51,140 nucleotides of DNA from Candidatus Nomurabacteria bacterium (GCA_943359485.1 CALRHR010000001.1:1-51140); one strand, 5' to 3'. Counted from the stretch's first letter, positions 39,019 through 47,833 are shown. Notes: a model not told the origin generated them from the letters alone. Translations and numbers: made by a program.

Positions 39019-40161
39019 TTAATGATGCGTGTGTGAAACATCTGAATGATTATATTTTCCTTTATAACCCTTGAGCCAGTAGACAGCTAAAAGAGTAGTT
39101 ATGGGAACAGTTAAAATAAGACCAATGCTTCCAACGACAGTTCGTATGATTTCTGTAGCGAAAATTTCTTGATTAATAACACTACCCATAGAAGAATCTC
39201 CGCTCGAAAAAAGTAGTAATAAAGGCAAAGATGCACCAGTGTATGCAAGTGCTAAAGTATTAACCAATGCGCCCACATGTTCTTTGCCTACACCTAATGC
39301 TTTTTTATAAATTTCTTTTCGAGAAAGATGTGAAGCCGAGTTATAAAGCTCCCTTACAACTGCAGCTTGAGTTACTGCAATATCATCAAGTACACCAAGA
39401 ACACCGATCATTATCCCTCCGAGAAGTAGGCCAGTAAAATCCAACATACCTCTTGTATTTAAGTTCAAATAAAAAGCTTCCTCTGTAGCAAGACCAGTAA
39501 AGCGAGCCAAAGTAACGCCGATATAGGCAAGAATACCGGTCAATATCACGGCAAGGACAGTTCCAGAGAATGCGACGGTAGATATTCGATTAAAACCGTG
39601 AGTAAAGTAAATAGCAAGAAAAAGAATTACTGTAGCAACCGCAATACTGGTGAGTATAGGGGGATAGCCATTAAGGAGACTTGGAATAAGAATGTATAGA
39701 ATTACAAAAAAACTTCCTGCTAAACCAATTAGCGACCGCAATCCTTGTTTCCCTGAAAAAAATAAAACAACGGCTACAAATAAAGCAATAAAAATTAATA
39801 TAACTGGGCGACGGTCTACATCTCTAACTGAATATGTTTCTCTCCCATCTAAACCATCAATAGCATGATAAAGAAAAATTTTATCTCCTGCCTCAAGAGT
39901 AATAAAATCATTATCTATAGTTATCACTTTTCCTTTTTGATCGCCTTTTAAAATTTCAACTGTTATCGTCTGGTATACACTTTGCAAATCAGTACCAGGA
40001 ACTTTTTTTGTCTCCTGACTTGCAACTTCTATTACTTTTGCTTGTATGATTTCAGTCTTGTCCTGTATTAATTCTTGCCCTTTAACCGAGAGAGGAGTAA
40101 ACACCGCGCATAAAAGGCTAAGGGCGATTACATGAAATATAAAGTTTTTTAAAATTCGCAT
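39019..40161 (-). CDS. YibE/F family membrane protein
   Basis: 380 residues. A signal-like helix (about 8-28), an extracytoplasmic beta domain (about 30-120, with EILKGDQKGKVITIDND), then seven or eight membrane helices. LGGIMIGVLGVLDDIAVTQA (about 255-274) is the YibE/F signature. Function of the family is not established; transport is suspected. The C-terminal tail is His-rich (SDVSHTHH), which may bind metal and fits the neighbouring metal genes. Confidence 0.87.
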   Translation of the reverse strand: MRILKNFIFHVIALSLLCAVFTPLSVKGQELIQDKTEIIQAKVIEVASQETKKVPGTDLQSVYQTITVEILKGDQKGKVITIDNDFITLEAGDKIFLYHAIDGLDGRETYSVRDVDRRPVILIFIALFVAVVLFFSGKQGLRSLIGLAGSFFVILYILIPSLLNGYPPILTSIAVATVILFLAIYFTHGFNRISTVAFSGTVLAVILTGILAYIGVTLARFTGLATEEAFYLNLNTRGMLDFTGLLLGGIMIGVLGVLDDIAVTQAAVVRELYNSASHLSRKEIYKKALGVGKEHVGALVNTLALAYTGASLPLLLLFSSGDSSMGSVINQEIFATEIIRTVVGSIGLILTVPITTLLAVYWLKGYKGKYNHSDVSHTHH

Positions 40162-40205
40162 ACTGGTATTTTACTACATAATTAAAGTTTCCCCCAATTT
40201 CTAGT

Positions 40206-40220
40206 TGCAAATGATTTGCA
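40206..40220. promoter_or_regulatory. Fur/Zur-type palindrome
   Basis: TGCAAAT-G-ATTTGCA, a perfect 7-1-7 palindrome ending 2 nt before the -10 box TAGAAT (40223-40228) of the Fur-family gene. A likely autoregulatory operator. Confidence 0.6.
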
Positions 40221-40239
40221 TTTAGAATAAAGTAGGTAA

Positions 40240-40650
40240 ATGGAAGATTTATTAAAAGGGAAGGGATACAAAATAACAGGAGCGCGGTTGGCAATTCTCG
40301 ATGTCTTTAGCAAGGCCAAACTTCCCTTAAGGGGAGAAGATGTTTACAAAGAATTAAAGAGGGATAAAAATAATAGGGTCATAAACGAAGCAACAGTATA
40401 TAGGACACTGACTTCATTCGCGGAAGGCCACATATTAAAAAGAATTGATTTCAGAAAGGGATCAGCTTATTTTGAATTGGCTCTCGAGCATCATCACCAT
40501 ATTGCCTGTATTAAATGTGACACAGTTGAGGATTTTGAAAGTAAAGATGTCGAGAAAGCTCTTGGAGGAATAGTTCGTAATTCTTCACAATTTATCAATA
40601 TACAAGACCACTCTTTGGAGCTTTTCGGGTTTTGTAAAAAATGTTCATAA
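40240..40650 (+). CDS. Fur-family metalloregulator
   Basis: 136 residues. An N-terminal winged helix (GYKITGARLAILDVF, NEATVYRTLTSFAE) and a C-terminal dimerisation domain with the metal ligands LEHHHHIACIKCDTVEDFE (about 82-100) and the final FCKKC. The two CxxC pairs form the structural zinc site of the family. The downstream ZIP transporter suggests zinc or iron sensing. A palindromic operator lies in its own promoter. Confidence 0.93.
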   Translation: MEDLLKGKGYKITGARLAILDVFSKAKLPLRGEDVYKELKRDKNNRVINEATVYRTLTSFAEGHILKRIDFRKGSAYFELALEHHHHIACIKCDTVEDFESKDVEKALGGIVRNSSQFINIQDHSLELFGFCKKCS

Positions 40651-40654
40651 AATT

Positions 40655-41398
40655 ATGATATACATTTATGCTCTATTGAGCACTGTGGTAGTAAGTTTGG
40701 TTTCATTAGTTGGAGTATTTTTTCTTTCTATAAAAGAAGAGTTTATCCGTAAATACATTTCCTTGTTTGTGAGTCTAGCAATTGGCGCTCTCTTGGGTGA
40801 TGTTTTCATTCACTTAATTCCAGAGTCATTTGAAGAATTGGCAAATGGCACTCATATTGGCTTGCTTGTTATTGTTGGTCTTTTCCTCTTTTTTATTTTG
40901 GAAAAGTTTCTTCACTGGCATCATCACGAAGATGACACAATGGAGAAACATATTCATCCTGTAGGGAAGTTGGTTCTATTGTCAGATGGAGTTCATAACT
41001 GCATTGATGGAGTTATTATTGGAGTTAGTTTCCTGATAAGTGTGCCAGTTGGAATTGCCACAACAATAGCAGTTATTCTTCATGAAATACCTCAAGAAAT
41101 TGGGGACTTTGGTGTGTTACTACACGCTGGTTATTCTAGGAAGAAAGCATTGTGGTTTAACTTCTTGTCTGCCCTAATGGCTATTTTAGGAACCCTATTT
41201 GCTTTTATTTTAGGAGAAGCTGGAGAAACCTTTACAGCTTGGATTTTGCCTCTAGCCGCTGGTGGATTTATTTATATTGCTGTTGCTGACTTAATTCCAG
41301 AGTTACATAAAACAAAGATAGTAAAAGATTCCCTCATGCAATTTTTAGCTTTAGTTTTGGGAGTTTTATTGATGCTTGCTTTAACTTTCCTAGAATAG
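40655..41398 (+). CDS. ZIP-family metal transporter
   Basis: 247 residues with eight membrane helices. A His-rich cytoplasmic loop (HWHHHEDD, about 88) precedes the metal-binding helices SDGVHNCIDGVIIG (about 109) and LHEIPQEIGDFGVLL (about 143), the ZIP signature. It imports Zn2+ or a related divalent ion. It starts 4 nt after the Fur-family gene, forming a two-gene metal operon. Confidence 0.92.
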   Translation: MIYIYALLSTVVVSLVSLVGVFFLSIKEEFIRKYISLFVSLAIGALLGDVFIHLIPESFEELANGTHIGLLVIVGLFLFFILEKFLHWHHHEDDTMEKHIHPVGKLVLLSDGVHNCIDGVIIGVSFLISVPVGIATTIAVILHEIPQEIGDFGVLLHAGYSRKKALWFNFLSALMAILGTLFAFILGEAGETFTAWILPLAAGGFIYIAVADLIPELHKTKIVKDSLMQFLALVLGVLLMLALTFLE

Positions 41399-41473
41399 GG
41401 TATCTCCGATTATGATCATCTAGCCCCTTTAGTATAGCTAAGTCGGCTTCTATGAAAAATAGCGAGGAAGTGA

Positions 41474-41479
41474 TAAAAT
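41474..41479 (+). promoter_or_regulatory. -10 box of the ABC exporter operon
   Basis: TAAAAT ends 7 nt before the ATG at 41487. Confidence 0.45.
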
Positions 41480-41486
41480 TACTTCT

Positions 41487-42485
41487 ATGAGTTCAAATTC
41501 CATTATAGTATCTAATCTTACAAAGAAGTTTTCTTTCTCGGCAAGAAACGAATCTTCGGGCTGGTTAAAAAACTTGTTCTCTCCTGAGAAAAAGGAAATT
41601 ATAGCTGTTAATAATATTTCTTTTTCAGTAAAACACGGAGAACGGATAGCCTTTATAGGTCCAAATGGAGCAGGTAAATCTACTACCATTAAAATGCTTA
41701 CTGGTATACTTTTCCCGACTTCTGGGAATGTAAATATACTTGGGTTAGATCCGACAAAAAACAGAAAGAAACTCGCTTATCAAATTGGTACGGTTTTTGG
41801 TCAGCGTTCCCAACTTCTACCGAATCTTCCACTTACAGACTCACTTGAATTCTTTGGAGTTATGTATGACATGTCCGAAAAAGAAATTAAGACAAGAATT
41901 ACTGAACTTATTGAGCTTTTTGATCTTGATTCCTTTATTACTCAACCTGTTCGTAAACTTTCGCTTGGACAGCGTATGAGAGCAGAAGTTGCCGCTTCCT
42001 TGATTCATAAACCAAAAATTATACTTCTAGATGAACCAACAATTGGTCTTGATGTAGTAGCAAAAAAGGCACTTCGAGATTTATTGCTCAAAATAAATAA
42101 AGAAGAAAATACTACAATATTCTTAACATCTCATGATGTCGGGGACATAGAATCACTCTGTGAAAGGACGATAGTTATTAACCATGGAGAAGTCATAAAA
42201 GATTTACCCACAGAAGACCTCTCAAAAACTTTTATTTATGAAAAATATATTGACCTTGTAGCAAAAACAAGTTTTGAGAATTTTCCTGAACTTCCAAAAG
42301 GAATAACATATTCTTCAAAAGACAAAAACAAGATAACTGTTATTGTTGACATCAAAACAATCAGTGTACAGAATTCTTTAAAAGAATTACTTACTTTATT
42401 TGAAGTTGAAGATATTGATGTCTATAACGCTGACCTTGAAACAGTGATCCGACATATTTATGAAAAAGATTCGCAAAAGCTTTAG
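41487..42485 (+). CDS. ABC-2 type transporter ATPase
   Basis: 332 residues. Walker A GPNGAGKST (about 58), signature LSLGQRMRAEVAASL (about 153), Walker B IILLDEPTIGLD (about 174), and LTSHDVGD as the switch His. The gene pair that follows shows it belongs to the three-gene ABC-2 export group (COG4586/4587/3694 type), whose cargo is unknown. The 3' end overlaps the first permease gene by 26 nt. Confidence 0.92.
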   Translation: MSSNSIIVSNLTKKFSFSARNESSGWLKNLFSPEKKEIIAVNNISFSVKHGERIAFIGPNGAGKSTTIKMLTGILFPTSGNVNILGLDPTKNRKKLAYQIGTVFGQRSQLLPNLPLTDSLEFFGVMYDMSEKEIKTRITELIELFDLDSFITQPVRKLSLGQRMRAEVAASLIHKPKIILLDEPTIGLDVVAKKALRDLLLKINKEENTTIFLTSHDVGDIESLCERTIVINHGEVIKDLPTEDLSKTFIYEKYIDLVAKTSFENFPELPKGITYSSKDKNKITVIVDIKTISVQNSLKELLTLFEVEDIDVYNADLETVIRHIYEKDSQKL

Positions 42486-43272
42486 GCTACCAATTAAAAT
42501 ACTTAAAACTCTCATTAAAGATTCTATCCAGTATCCTACTAGGATTGTAGTGGATACTATTGCCATCTTGGCTCGGTGCGGAATACTTTTAATTTTATAT
42601 TGGTATGTATTTAAATTAAGTAATGGTGTTATAAACGGCACTACGTTTATTTTTGCGGCGTGGAGCATTTTCTTTTATTTTTCGTTTATGTTATTACGAT
42701 TGCGTGATATTTCAAGATTAATGATGCAAGATATTCAATCTGGAAATGTTGAAGTATTATTTAGCAAACCCATATCTTATCTTTCGTATCGAATGTGGTG
42801 GCAAGTAGGCTCGGGTCTGTATTCCTTTGTTGTTATAACAATATTAGCCGCTATCGCATTAGGATTGATTATCGGTCTTCCTTACACAATGGTAATTGGT
42901 ATTTTCATACCTACGCTACTTTTAACCTTTCTATGTGGAATAGTTTTATCACTGTTTATGTATGCCATAGTGGGTCTTTTATCTTTCTGGATAGAAGATA
43001 TAAACCCAGTATTTTGGATTGTTGATAAGATAGTTATGATTCTTGGAGGTTCTTATCTTCCAGTAGCGTTATTTCCTCCACTTATGAAGAAAATTGCCCT
43101 ATATACTCCATTTGGGGCTTCTCAATTTGTAACCCACACTGTGTACGAATCTTGGCAAACGAATTGGTATCAACTGGTAGGTATTCAACTATTCTGGATT
43201 GTTCTATTAGGCTTAGTTGCGTATTTTATGTTCCTTAAAGCTAGGGAGAAAGTCTCCGTAAATGGAGGATAA
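42460..43272 (+). CDS. ABC-2 type transporter permease 1
   Basis: 270 residues, six membrane helices, with a cytoplasmic amphipathic N-terminus. The sequence LLRLRDISRLMMQDIQSGNV followed by LFSKPISYLSYRMWW fits ABC-2 permeases, in which this loop meets the ATPase. It overlaps the ATPase gene by 26 nt and the second permease gene by 11 nt, indicating coupled translation. Confidence 0.88.
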   Translation: MKKIRKSFRLPIKILKTLIKDSIQYPTRIVVDTIAILARCGILLILYWYVFKLSNGVINGTTFIFAAWSIFFYFSFMLLRLRDISRLMMQDIQSGNVEVLFSKPISYLSYRMWWQVGSGLYSFVVITILAAIALGLIIGLPYTMVIGIFIPTLLLTFLCGIVLSLFMYAIVGLLSFWIEDINPVFWIVDKIVMILGGSYLPVALFPPLMKKIALYTPFGASQFVTHTVYESWQTNWYQLVGIQLFWIVLLGLVAYFMFLKAREKVSVNGG

Positions 43273-44071
43273 TTTTATGATGAAAGAAATAAAATTTGCT
43301 TTATATGCAATAAAAAAGAATATACAAAGTAGCGCCGAACTCAGAACAAGCTTTGTGATGAATATTATTGGTATGAGTATTAATAACATAGTTTTTATAG
43401 TTATTTGGGGATTTTTCATAAAATCAGTCGGTATTATTAACGGTTGGACAGTAGCCGACATAGTTGGCTTACAAGGTTTCGTTGCTCTCTGTTTTGGTAT
43501 TGTATTTTCTGCAGGAGCAGGAATTAGAAAACTTGCTGATTATGTTGCTTCAGGTGCATTTGATCGCTTCATGCTTTCACCGAAAAATTTGCTTGTAAGA
43601 ATTGCAACATCGTCGTTTGGGGCTTCTGCGGTGGGGGATATAGTTTTTGGTGTTGTATGTTTAGTTATCTATGCTGTTCTTATTCAGGCAAGCATTTACC
43701 AAATTTTACTTATAATTTCTCTTGTTATCATTTCAGTAATTGTGTTTTTGTCAGCGGCGTTGGTTGTCTATTCAGCCAGTTTTTATTTCACAGATGCTGA
43801 TGCTGTAACCAAAAGTCTATTTGAGTTATTTTTGACGCCGTCATTATTTCATGGAGGTGCATTTCAAGGAGTAATGAGATTTATTTTTACTTTTGTTATT
43901 CCTTCTCTTTTAGTTGGAACCTTGCCAGTTGAAATAGTGAGAGATGCTTCATTGGAAAAACTTTTACCAGTCTGTGTTCTTACTGTATTATGGTTTATTT
44001 TTTCTATAAAAATATTCAATCGAGCTGTCAAAAAATATGAGAGTTCTAATTTTATGACTTTTGGTAACTAA
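43262..44071 (+). CDS. ABC-2 type transporter permease 2
   Basis: 269 residues, six membrane helices, similar in layout to the first permease (GIRKLADYVASGAFDRFMLS is the equivalent coupling loop). An in-frame ATG at 43277 is an alternative start that would avoid the overlap. The two permeases would form a heterodimer with two copies of the ATPase. A strong terminator follows 23 nt later. Confidence 0.88.
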   Translation: MEDNFMMKEIKFALYAIKKNIQSSAELRTSFVMNIIGMSINNIVFIVIWGFFIKSVGIINGWTVADIVGLQGFVALCFGIVFSAGAGIRKLADYVASGAFDRFMLSPKNLLVRIATSSFGASAVGDIVFGVVCLVIYAVLIQASIYQILLIISLVIISVIVFLSAALVVYSASFYFTDADAVTKSLFELFLTPSLFHGGAFQGVMRFIFTFVIPSLLVGTLPVEIVRDASLEKLLPVCVLTVLWFIFSIKIFNRAVKKYESSNFMTFGN

Positions 44072-44094
44072 GCAAAGTATCTAAAAAATCTTAA

Positions 44095-44126
44095 ACTAAA
44101 AAGCACCCACTCGGGTGCTTTTTAGT
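44095..44126 (+). terminator. Intrinsic terminator of the ABC operon
   Basis: ACTAAAAAGCACCC-ACTC-GGGTGCTTTTTAGT, a 14-bp perfect stem. It would work on both strands and thus also end the tRNA-Gln transcript. Confidence 0.88.
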
Positions 44127-44210
44127 TCTGAATACCGCTCTCAGCGGGTATGCTATGACTGAATAGTTTGTCCTATGCGTATCAGTCTCACCTGACTTAG
44201 CATAGCACTG

Positions 44211-44281
44211 CTGGGAGACTAGGATTCGAACCTAGATAATATCCTCCAGAGGGATATGTCCTACCATTAGACGATCTCCCA
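44211..44281 (-). tRNA. tRNA-Gln (CTG)
   Basis: On the minus strand: acceptor TGGGAGA/TCTCCCA, D-stem GTCT/GGAC, anticodon stem TATCC/GGATA around CTCTGGA (anticodon CTG), T-arm CTAGG-TTCGAAT-CCTAG, discriminator G. The 5' T and D-arm are typical of tRNA-Gln. GatCAB (gatC and gatA at 5 kb) would amidate it. Its first 15 bases recur at 44600-44614. Confidence 0.92.
44267..44281 (-). repeat. Direct repeat, tRNA-Gln 5' end (in gene)
   Basis: TTAGACGATCTCCCA on the plus strand, i.e. the first 15 bases of tRNA-Gln. Identical to 44600-44614. Confidence 0.8.
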
Positions 44282-44300
44282 GCCCTACTAAAAAAACTTT

Positions 44301-44543
44301 TTATTTTTGAATCAATTTTTTAAACGCATTACCACCCTTCCAACTCTTTACCTTCTTTTCTCTTTCTCGTGCCTCATTCATAGATGTAAATATTTCTGTA
44401 TGTACTATATTCCATGGCTTGCCTGGTTTTGTGGATTCTACATCTCCTCGATTGTGTCGCGACAATCTCTCTTGAACCCCGATTTCTGTTATCCCTATAT
44501 AATATTTTCCATATTTGTTTTTTAGTATATAAAGATGGGTCAT
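44301..44543 (-). CDS. GIY-YIG nuclease-domain protein
   Basis: 80 residues: LYILKNKYGKYYIGIT contains both halves of the GIY-YIG signature, VQERLSRHNRG the conserved Arg helix, and ARERERKVKSWKGG-type residues (AREREKKVKSWKG) the later Glu and basic helix. It is a bare nuclease domain, like the one at 8 kb but not closely alike in sequence. It lies between tRNA-Gln and a copy of the first 15 bases of that tRNA, in the same orientation as the tRNA. Confidence 0.9.
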   Translation of the reverse strand: MTHLYILKNKYGKYYIGITEIGVQERLSRHNRGDVESTKPGKPWNIVHTEIFTSMNEAREREKKVKSWKGGNAFKKLIQK

Positions 44544-44560
44544 ATTTGTGTCCTACTTCA

Positions 44561-44595
44561 CCCCGCCTCGCCTGCTCCCGCGGTGGCTGGCGGGG
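44561..44595. repeat. GC-rich inverted repeat
   Basis: CCCCGCC (44561-44567) and GGCGGGG (44589-44595). This GC-rich patch stands out in an AT-rich setting and sits at the far end of the inserted segment. Confidence 0.6.
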
Positions 44596-44599
44596 CAAG

Positions 44600-44614
44600 T
44601 TAGACGATCTCCCA
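44600..44614 (-). repeat. Direct repeat, displaced tRNA-Gln 5' end
   Basis: Exact 15-bp copy of the tRNA-Gln 5' end, with no tRNA body attached. Confidence 0.8.
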
Positions 44615-44660
44615 ATTTATATAACAATAATACAAAAATACCTTTTAATCAATGATTTGC

Positions 44661-44666
44661 TATAAT
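44661..44666 (+). promoter_or_regulatory. -10 box, leaderless geometry
   Basis: TATAAT ends 7 nt before the ATG at 44674. Confidence 0.55.
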
Positions 44667-44673
44667 CTAAACA

Positions 44674-45030
44674 ATGATATACCACCTTAGAACCCCAAAA
44701 ACATTTCGGAAATACAAAAAATTCATGGCTGAAGAACTTTTGCCAGGGGTATGCAGTTTATGCACAAAAGATAAGTCGATAAAAAAATTTAAACATTGGA
44801 GAATTGTGGAGAATCGATTTCCATATGACCTTATAGCTAAAACTCACCACATCATCATTTCGAGCAGACATGTAGTTTACGACAAACTAAACAAGGCCGA
44901 GAAGAAAGAACTTGATTTGATTAAATCAACATACATACAAATCAAATACCAAATGTTTATGGAGGCCACAAAAAAAAGACAGTCAGTCCCGGAGCATTTT
45001 CATATACATTTAATAGTATTCAAGGACTAA
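44674..45030 (+). CDS. HIT-like (histidine triad superfamily) protein
   Basis: 118 residues. A CSLC pair (about 27) may bind zinc; the C-terminal HFHIHLIVF provides the H-x-H-x-H triad of HIT/GalT-type hydrolases, and LIAKTHHIIISSRHV is the preceding strand-loop typical of the fold. The family hydrolyses or transfers nucleotide monophosphates. The third position and following residues differ from classical HINT proteins, so the substrate is open. Confidence 0.72.
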   Translation: MIYHLRTPKTFRKYKKFMAEELLPGVCSLCTKDKSIKKFKHWRIVENRFPYDLIAKTHHIIISSRHVVYDKLNKAEKKELDLIKSTYIQIKYQMFMEATKKRQSVPEHFHIHLIVFKD

Positions 45031-45089
45031 ATTTAAACATCAGCAAAAGGATTAACTACACACCGTTTTTACTAGAGGTGAATAACTGT

Positions 45090-45095
45090 TACAAT
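45090..45095 (+). promoter_or_regulatory. -10 box, leaderless geometry
   Basis: TACAAT ends 6 nt before the ATG at 45102, the basis for choosing that start over 45078. Confidence 0.5.
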
Positions 45096-45101
45096 ATAAA
45101 C

Positions 45102-46205
45102 ATGCCTTTTATTGAACCTATTCGCAACTGGTATGGCCGTTACGAGCGGCCCATTTCATCACTGTCGCTTATCCTCGGATTCGTTTTTGATATAGTCACA
45201 CTCAAGCGCCTGGATACCTTCTGGGAAAATTCTTGGATTTTAGCGCACTTGTTTATTGTCGGAATTTTTATAATTCTTATCCACATCCAAGATAGCGATG
45301 TCGGAGACGAGGGTAACCCGAGTAAAATGCATTTCTGGTATGTTAACATTTTGCAATTTTTCTTCGGGGGGTTGCTCTCCACTTACTTGGTATTTTATTT
45401 CAGAAGCGCGGATATATTGGTGGCTTGGCCGTTTATTTTGATCCTGGTTTTGGCCTTTATCGCTAATGAATCTTTGAAACGGCACTATGTCCGGTTTAGC
45501 TTTCAAATAAGTTTATTTTTTCTTTCTATATATTGTTTTTCAATCTTCCTTGTACCGATAGTTTTGCATAAAATCGGTGCATGGGTATTTTTGCTCTCTG
45601 GACTGCTCAGTCTTTTGCTGATCGCCTTTTTTATTTTGGTATTATTTTATTTTATAAAAGATAAAAATAATCATGCTAAAACAGAAAGCATGAAGATGAT
45701 CCTGCTCTCGATTTTCGGCATTTTTTTTGTGGTAAATTTTTTGTATTTCACCAATCTGATTCCACCCATTCCGCTTTCACTTAAAGATGCTGGGGTGTAT
45801 CATTCGATTAAAAGAAATTCTGAAGGGAACTATGATGTCACTTATGAGGATCATGGTTGGCGGGGGTATTTCAAGTTGTATCCAAATTTTAGCAAAATGT
45901 CCAGCGAGTCAGTCTATGCCTATAGCGCAGTATTTTCACCTCGGGGACTAGATTTAAATATTTTGCACGAGTGGCAGTTTTATAATGAAAAGACAGGCAA
46001 GTGGAAGACGGAGACCAAAGTAAAGCTACCCGTTGTCGGTGGGCGAGACAATGGTTTCCGAACATATTCAATGCGGTCAAATCTGGCATCAGGGAAGTGG
46101 CGCGTGAATATAAAAACTACCCAAGGTCACACTATTGGCCATCTGAGGTTCGCCGTAGTGGGGGTCGGTAGTGGGCCGACACTTTCCTCCGGCGTGAAAG
46201 AGTGA
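45102..46205 (+). CDS. DUF2914 membrane protein
   Basis: 367 residues. Seven hydrophobic helices occupy about 15-225. The C-terminal 130 residues form a soluble DUF2914 domain: AYSAVFSPRGLDLNILHEWQ, RDNGFRTYSMRSNLASGKWR and a final HLRFAVVG. Family function is unknown; the exterior beta domain suggests ligand binding at the envelope. Confidence 0.85.
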   Translation: MPFIEPIRNWYGRYERPISSLSLILGFVFDIVTLKRLDTFWENSWILAHLFIVGIFIILIHIQDSDVGDEGNPSKMHFWYVNILQFFFGGLLSTYLVFYFRSADILVAWPFILILVLAFIANESLKRHYVRFSFQISLFFLSIYCFSIFLVPIVLHKIGAWVFLLSGLLSLLLIAFFILVLFYFIKDKNNHAKTESMKMILLSIFGIFFVVNFLYFTNLIPPIPLSLKDAGVYHSIKRNSEGNYDVTYEDHGWRGYFKLYPNFSKMSSESVYAYSAVFSPRGLDLNILHEWQFYNEKTGKWKTETKVKLPVVGGRDNGFRTYSMRSNLASGKWRVNIKTTQGHTIGHLRFAVVGVGSGPTLSSGVKE

Positions 46206-46214
46206 TACAATTCT

Positions 46215-46637
46215 GTGGTGAAAAAAGTTTTACAAGAGGGCAGGCGGTATGTGCTTCGGTTTGACAGGGGAGAAGAAATCATTTCTTCTTTTAAAACTTT
46301 TTGTGAGCAAGAAAACATTATTTCTGGATTTTTCTATGGATTGGGAGCCTGTAAAAATCTCAAGCTTGCTTATTATGACATTGAAGAAAAAAAATACTTG
46401 GATAAAGAATATCCGGAGGATATGGAAATTGCCAATTTAACTGGGAATATTAGTCAGTCTGATCTGGGGCTTGTTATTCATACTCACGGTACTTTTTCTG
46501 GTAAAGATTTTGCGGCGATTGCCGGTCATGTAGTGTCTGCCGAGGTGGCTGTCACCTGCGAAATTTTTCTAATAAAATTTGAAGGCCCTCTTGCCAGAGA
46601 GCTCGATTTAAAAACAGGACTTAAGCTTTTAGATTAG
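46215..46637 (+). CDS. PPC/DUF296 domain protein
   Basis: 140 residues, the whole PPC (DUF296) domain found in plant AT-hook proteins and as single-domain bacterial and archaeal proteins: FDRGEEIISSFKTFCEQENI, ISGFFYGLGACKN, and HTHGTFSGKDFAAIAGHVV with a His cluster that may bind metal. Bacterial members form trimers; their role is unsettled. No AT-hook is present. The start is GTG. Confidence 0.85.
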   Translation: MVKKVLQEGRRYVLRFDRGEEIISSFKTFCEQENIISGFFYGLGACKNLKLAYYDIEEKKYLDKEYPEDMEIANLTGNISQSDLGLVIHTHGTFSGKDFAAIAGHVVSAEVAVTCEIFLIKFEGPLARELDLKTGLKLLD

Positions 46638-46661
46638 GTGTGATAAAACTCAAATGTTTGG

Positions 46662-46667
46662 TATACT
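46662..46667 (+). promoter_or_regulatory. -10 box, leaderless geometry
   Basis: TATACT ends 8 nt before the ATG at 46676, supporting that start over one at 46640. Confidence 0.5.
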
Positions 46668-46675
46668 ACTTAGCG

Positions 46676-47809
46676 ATGAAAAAAAATATTATTTGGCTAA
46701 TGCTGGCCCTGTTTTTAATACTGGTATTATTTTTTATTTTCCCAGAGCTTTTTAGTAGTAAAGTATCTTACCCTGTCACAGAAAATGGAGCTAGTTTAAA
46801 GAATGAGGAAGATCAGATTGTTGTCAAAAAAATTACCTTGCCGCCGCTCGACACTGTGGCCTACGACAAGAAAATGCTCGAGCTTGCCAATAATCCAAAA
46901 CCCCCACCGTCCACCACCAAAGTTGTCAAAGATCCAAAGACTGGTGTGGAAACAACTGTAACAATAGAACCCAAGCCACTTCCACCAAGTCCCTGGCCGG
47001 TCAAAACAGCATATCCAAACGCTGGTGCAGTTCTACCTTTTTCTCGCATCATTGCTTATTATGGAAATTTATATTCCACAAAAATGGGGGTGCTTGGTGA
47101 ATATCCGGAAGACATAATGTTGGCGAAGCTAATGAATGAAGTAGAAAAATGGGAAGCTGCAGATTCTACTACTCCTGTTGTGCCTGCGCTTCATTACATT
47201 ACTGTTGTGGCTCAAGCTGGTGCTGGTAAAGATGGAAAATATCGTGCTCGTATGCCAAGCACAGAAATAGATAAAGTTATAAAAATGGCAGAGAAAATTA
47301 ATGCTCTTGTTTTTCTGGATATTCAAGTTGGGTTTTCTAATTTGCAAACGGAAGTTCCTTTGCTTGAGAGGTATTTGAAATTACCCAATGTGCATTTAGG
47401 CGTTGATGCTGAATTTTCTATGAAGAGTGGTATCAGGCCGGGGAAAATTGTGGGGACACTGGATGCGACGGATATAAATTTTACGACAGAATATTTGGCA
47501 AAGATTGTGAAAGATAATAATCTTACCCCAAAGATTTTAGTGGTGCATCGCTATACACAAAAAATGATAACGAATTATAAATTAATCAAAATATTGCCGG
47601 AAACACAAATCGTAATGCATATGGATGGCTGGGGCGGAGCGGCCAAGAAAATGAATACTTACAAACAATTTGTCTACAAAGAGCCAGTGCAATTTACCGG
47701 TTTTAAATTGTTTTATAAAAATGATATTTTAACTCCGGGTACTGTTTTAATGACACCCGAACAATTATTAAAACTAAACCCCCGACCTATTTATATCCAG
47801 TATCAGTAA
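46676..47809 (+). CDS. Exported protein of unknown function, possible TIM-barrel
   Basis: 377 residues from 46676. Signal anchor at about 5-25, a Pro/Lys-rich linker to about 110, then a domain from SRIIAYYGNLYSTKMG (about 122) to the end. The alternation of strands (ALVFLDIQVG, NVHLGVDAEFS, KILVVHRYT, IVMHMDGWGG) suggests a beta/alpha barrel like those of glycoside hydrolases, with acidic and His residues at strand ends. This is a fold guess only. Confidence 0.68.
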   Translation: MKKNIIWLMLALFLILVLFFIFPELFSSKVSYPVTENGASLKNEEDQIVVKKITLPPLDTVAYDKKMLELANNPKPPPSTTKVVKDPKTGVETTVTIEPKPLPPSPWPVKTAYPNAGAVLPFSRIIAYYGNLYSTKMGVLGEYPEDIMLAKLMNEVEKWEAADSTTPVVPALHYITVVAQAGAGKDGKYRARMPSTEIDKVIKMAEKINALVFLDIQVGFSNLQTEVPLLERYLKLPNVHLGVDAEFSMKSGIRPGKIVGTLDATDINFTTEYLAKIVKDNNLTPKILVVHRYTQKMITNYKLIKILPETQIVMHMDGWGGAAKKMNTYKQFVYKEPVQFTGFKLFYKNDILTPGTVLMTPEQLLKLNPRPIYIQYQ

Positions 47810-47833
47810 GATATAATACTAGGATTTGGAATT

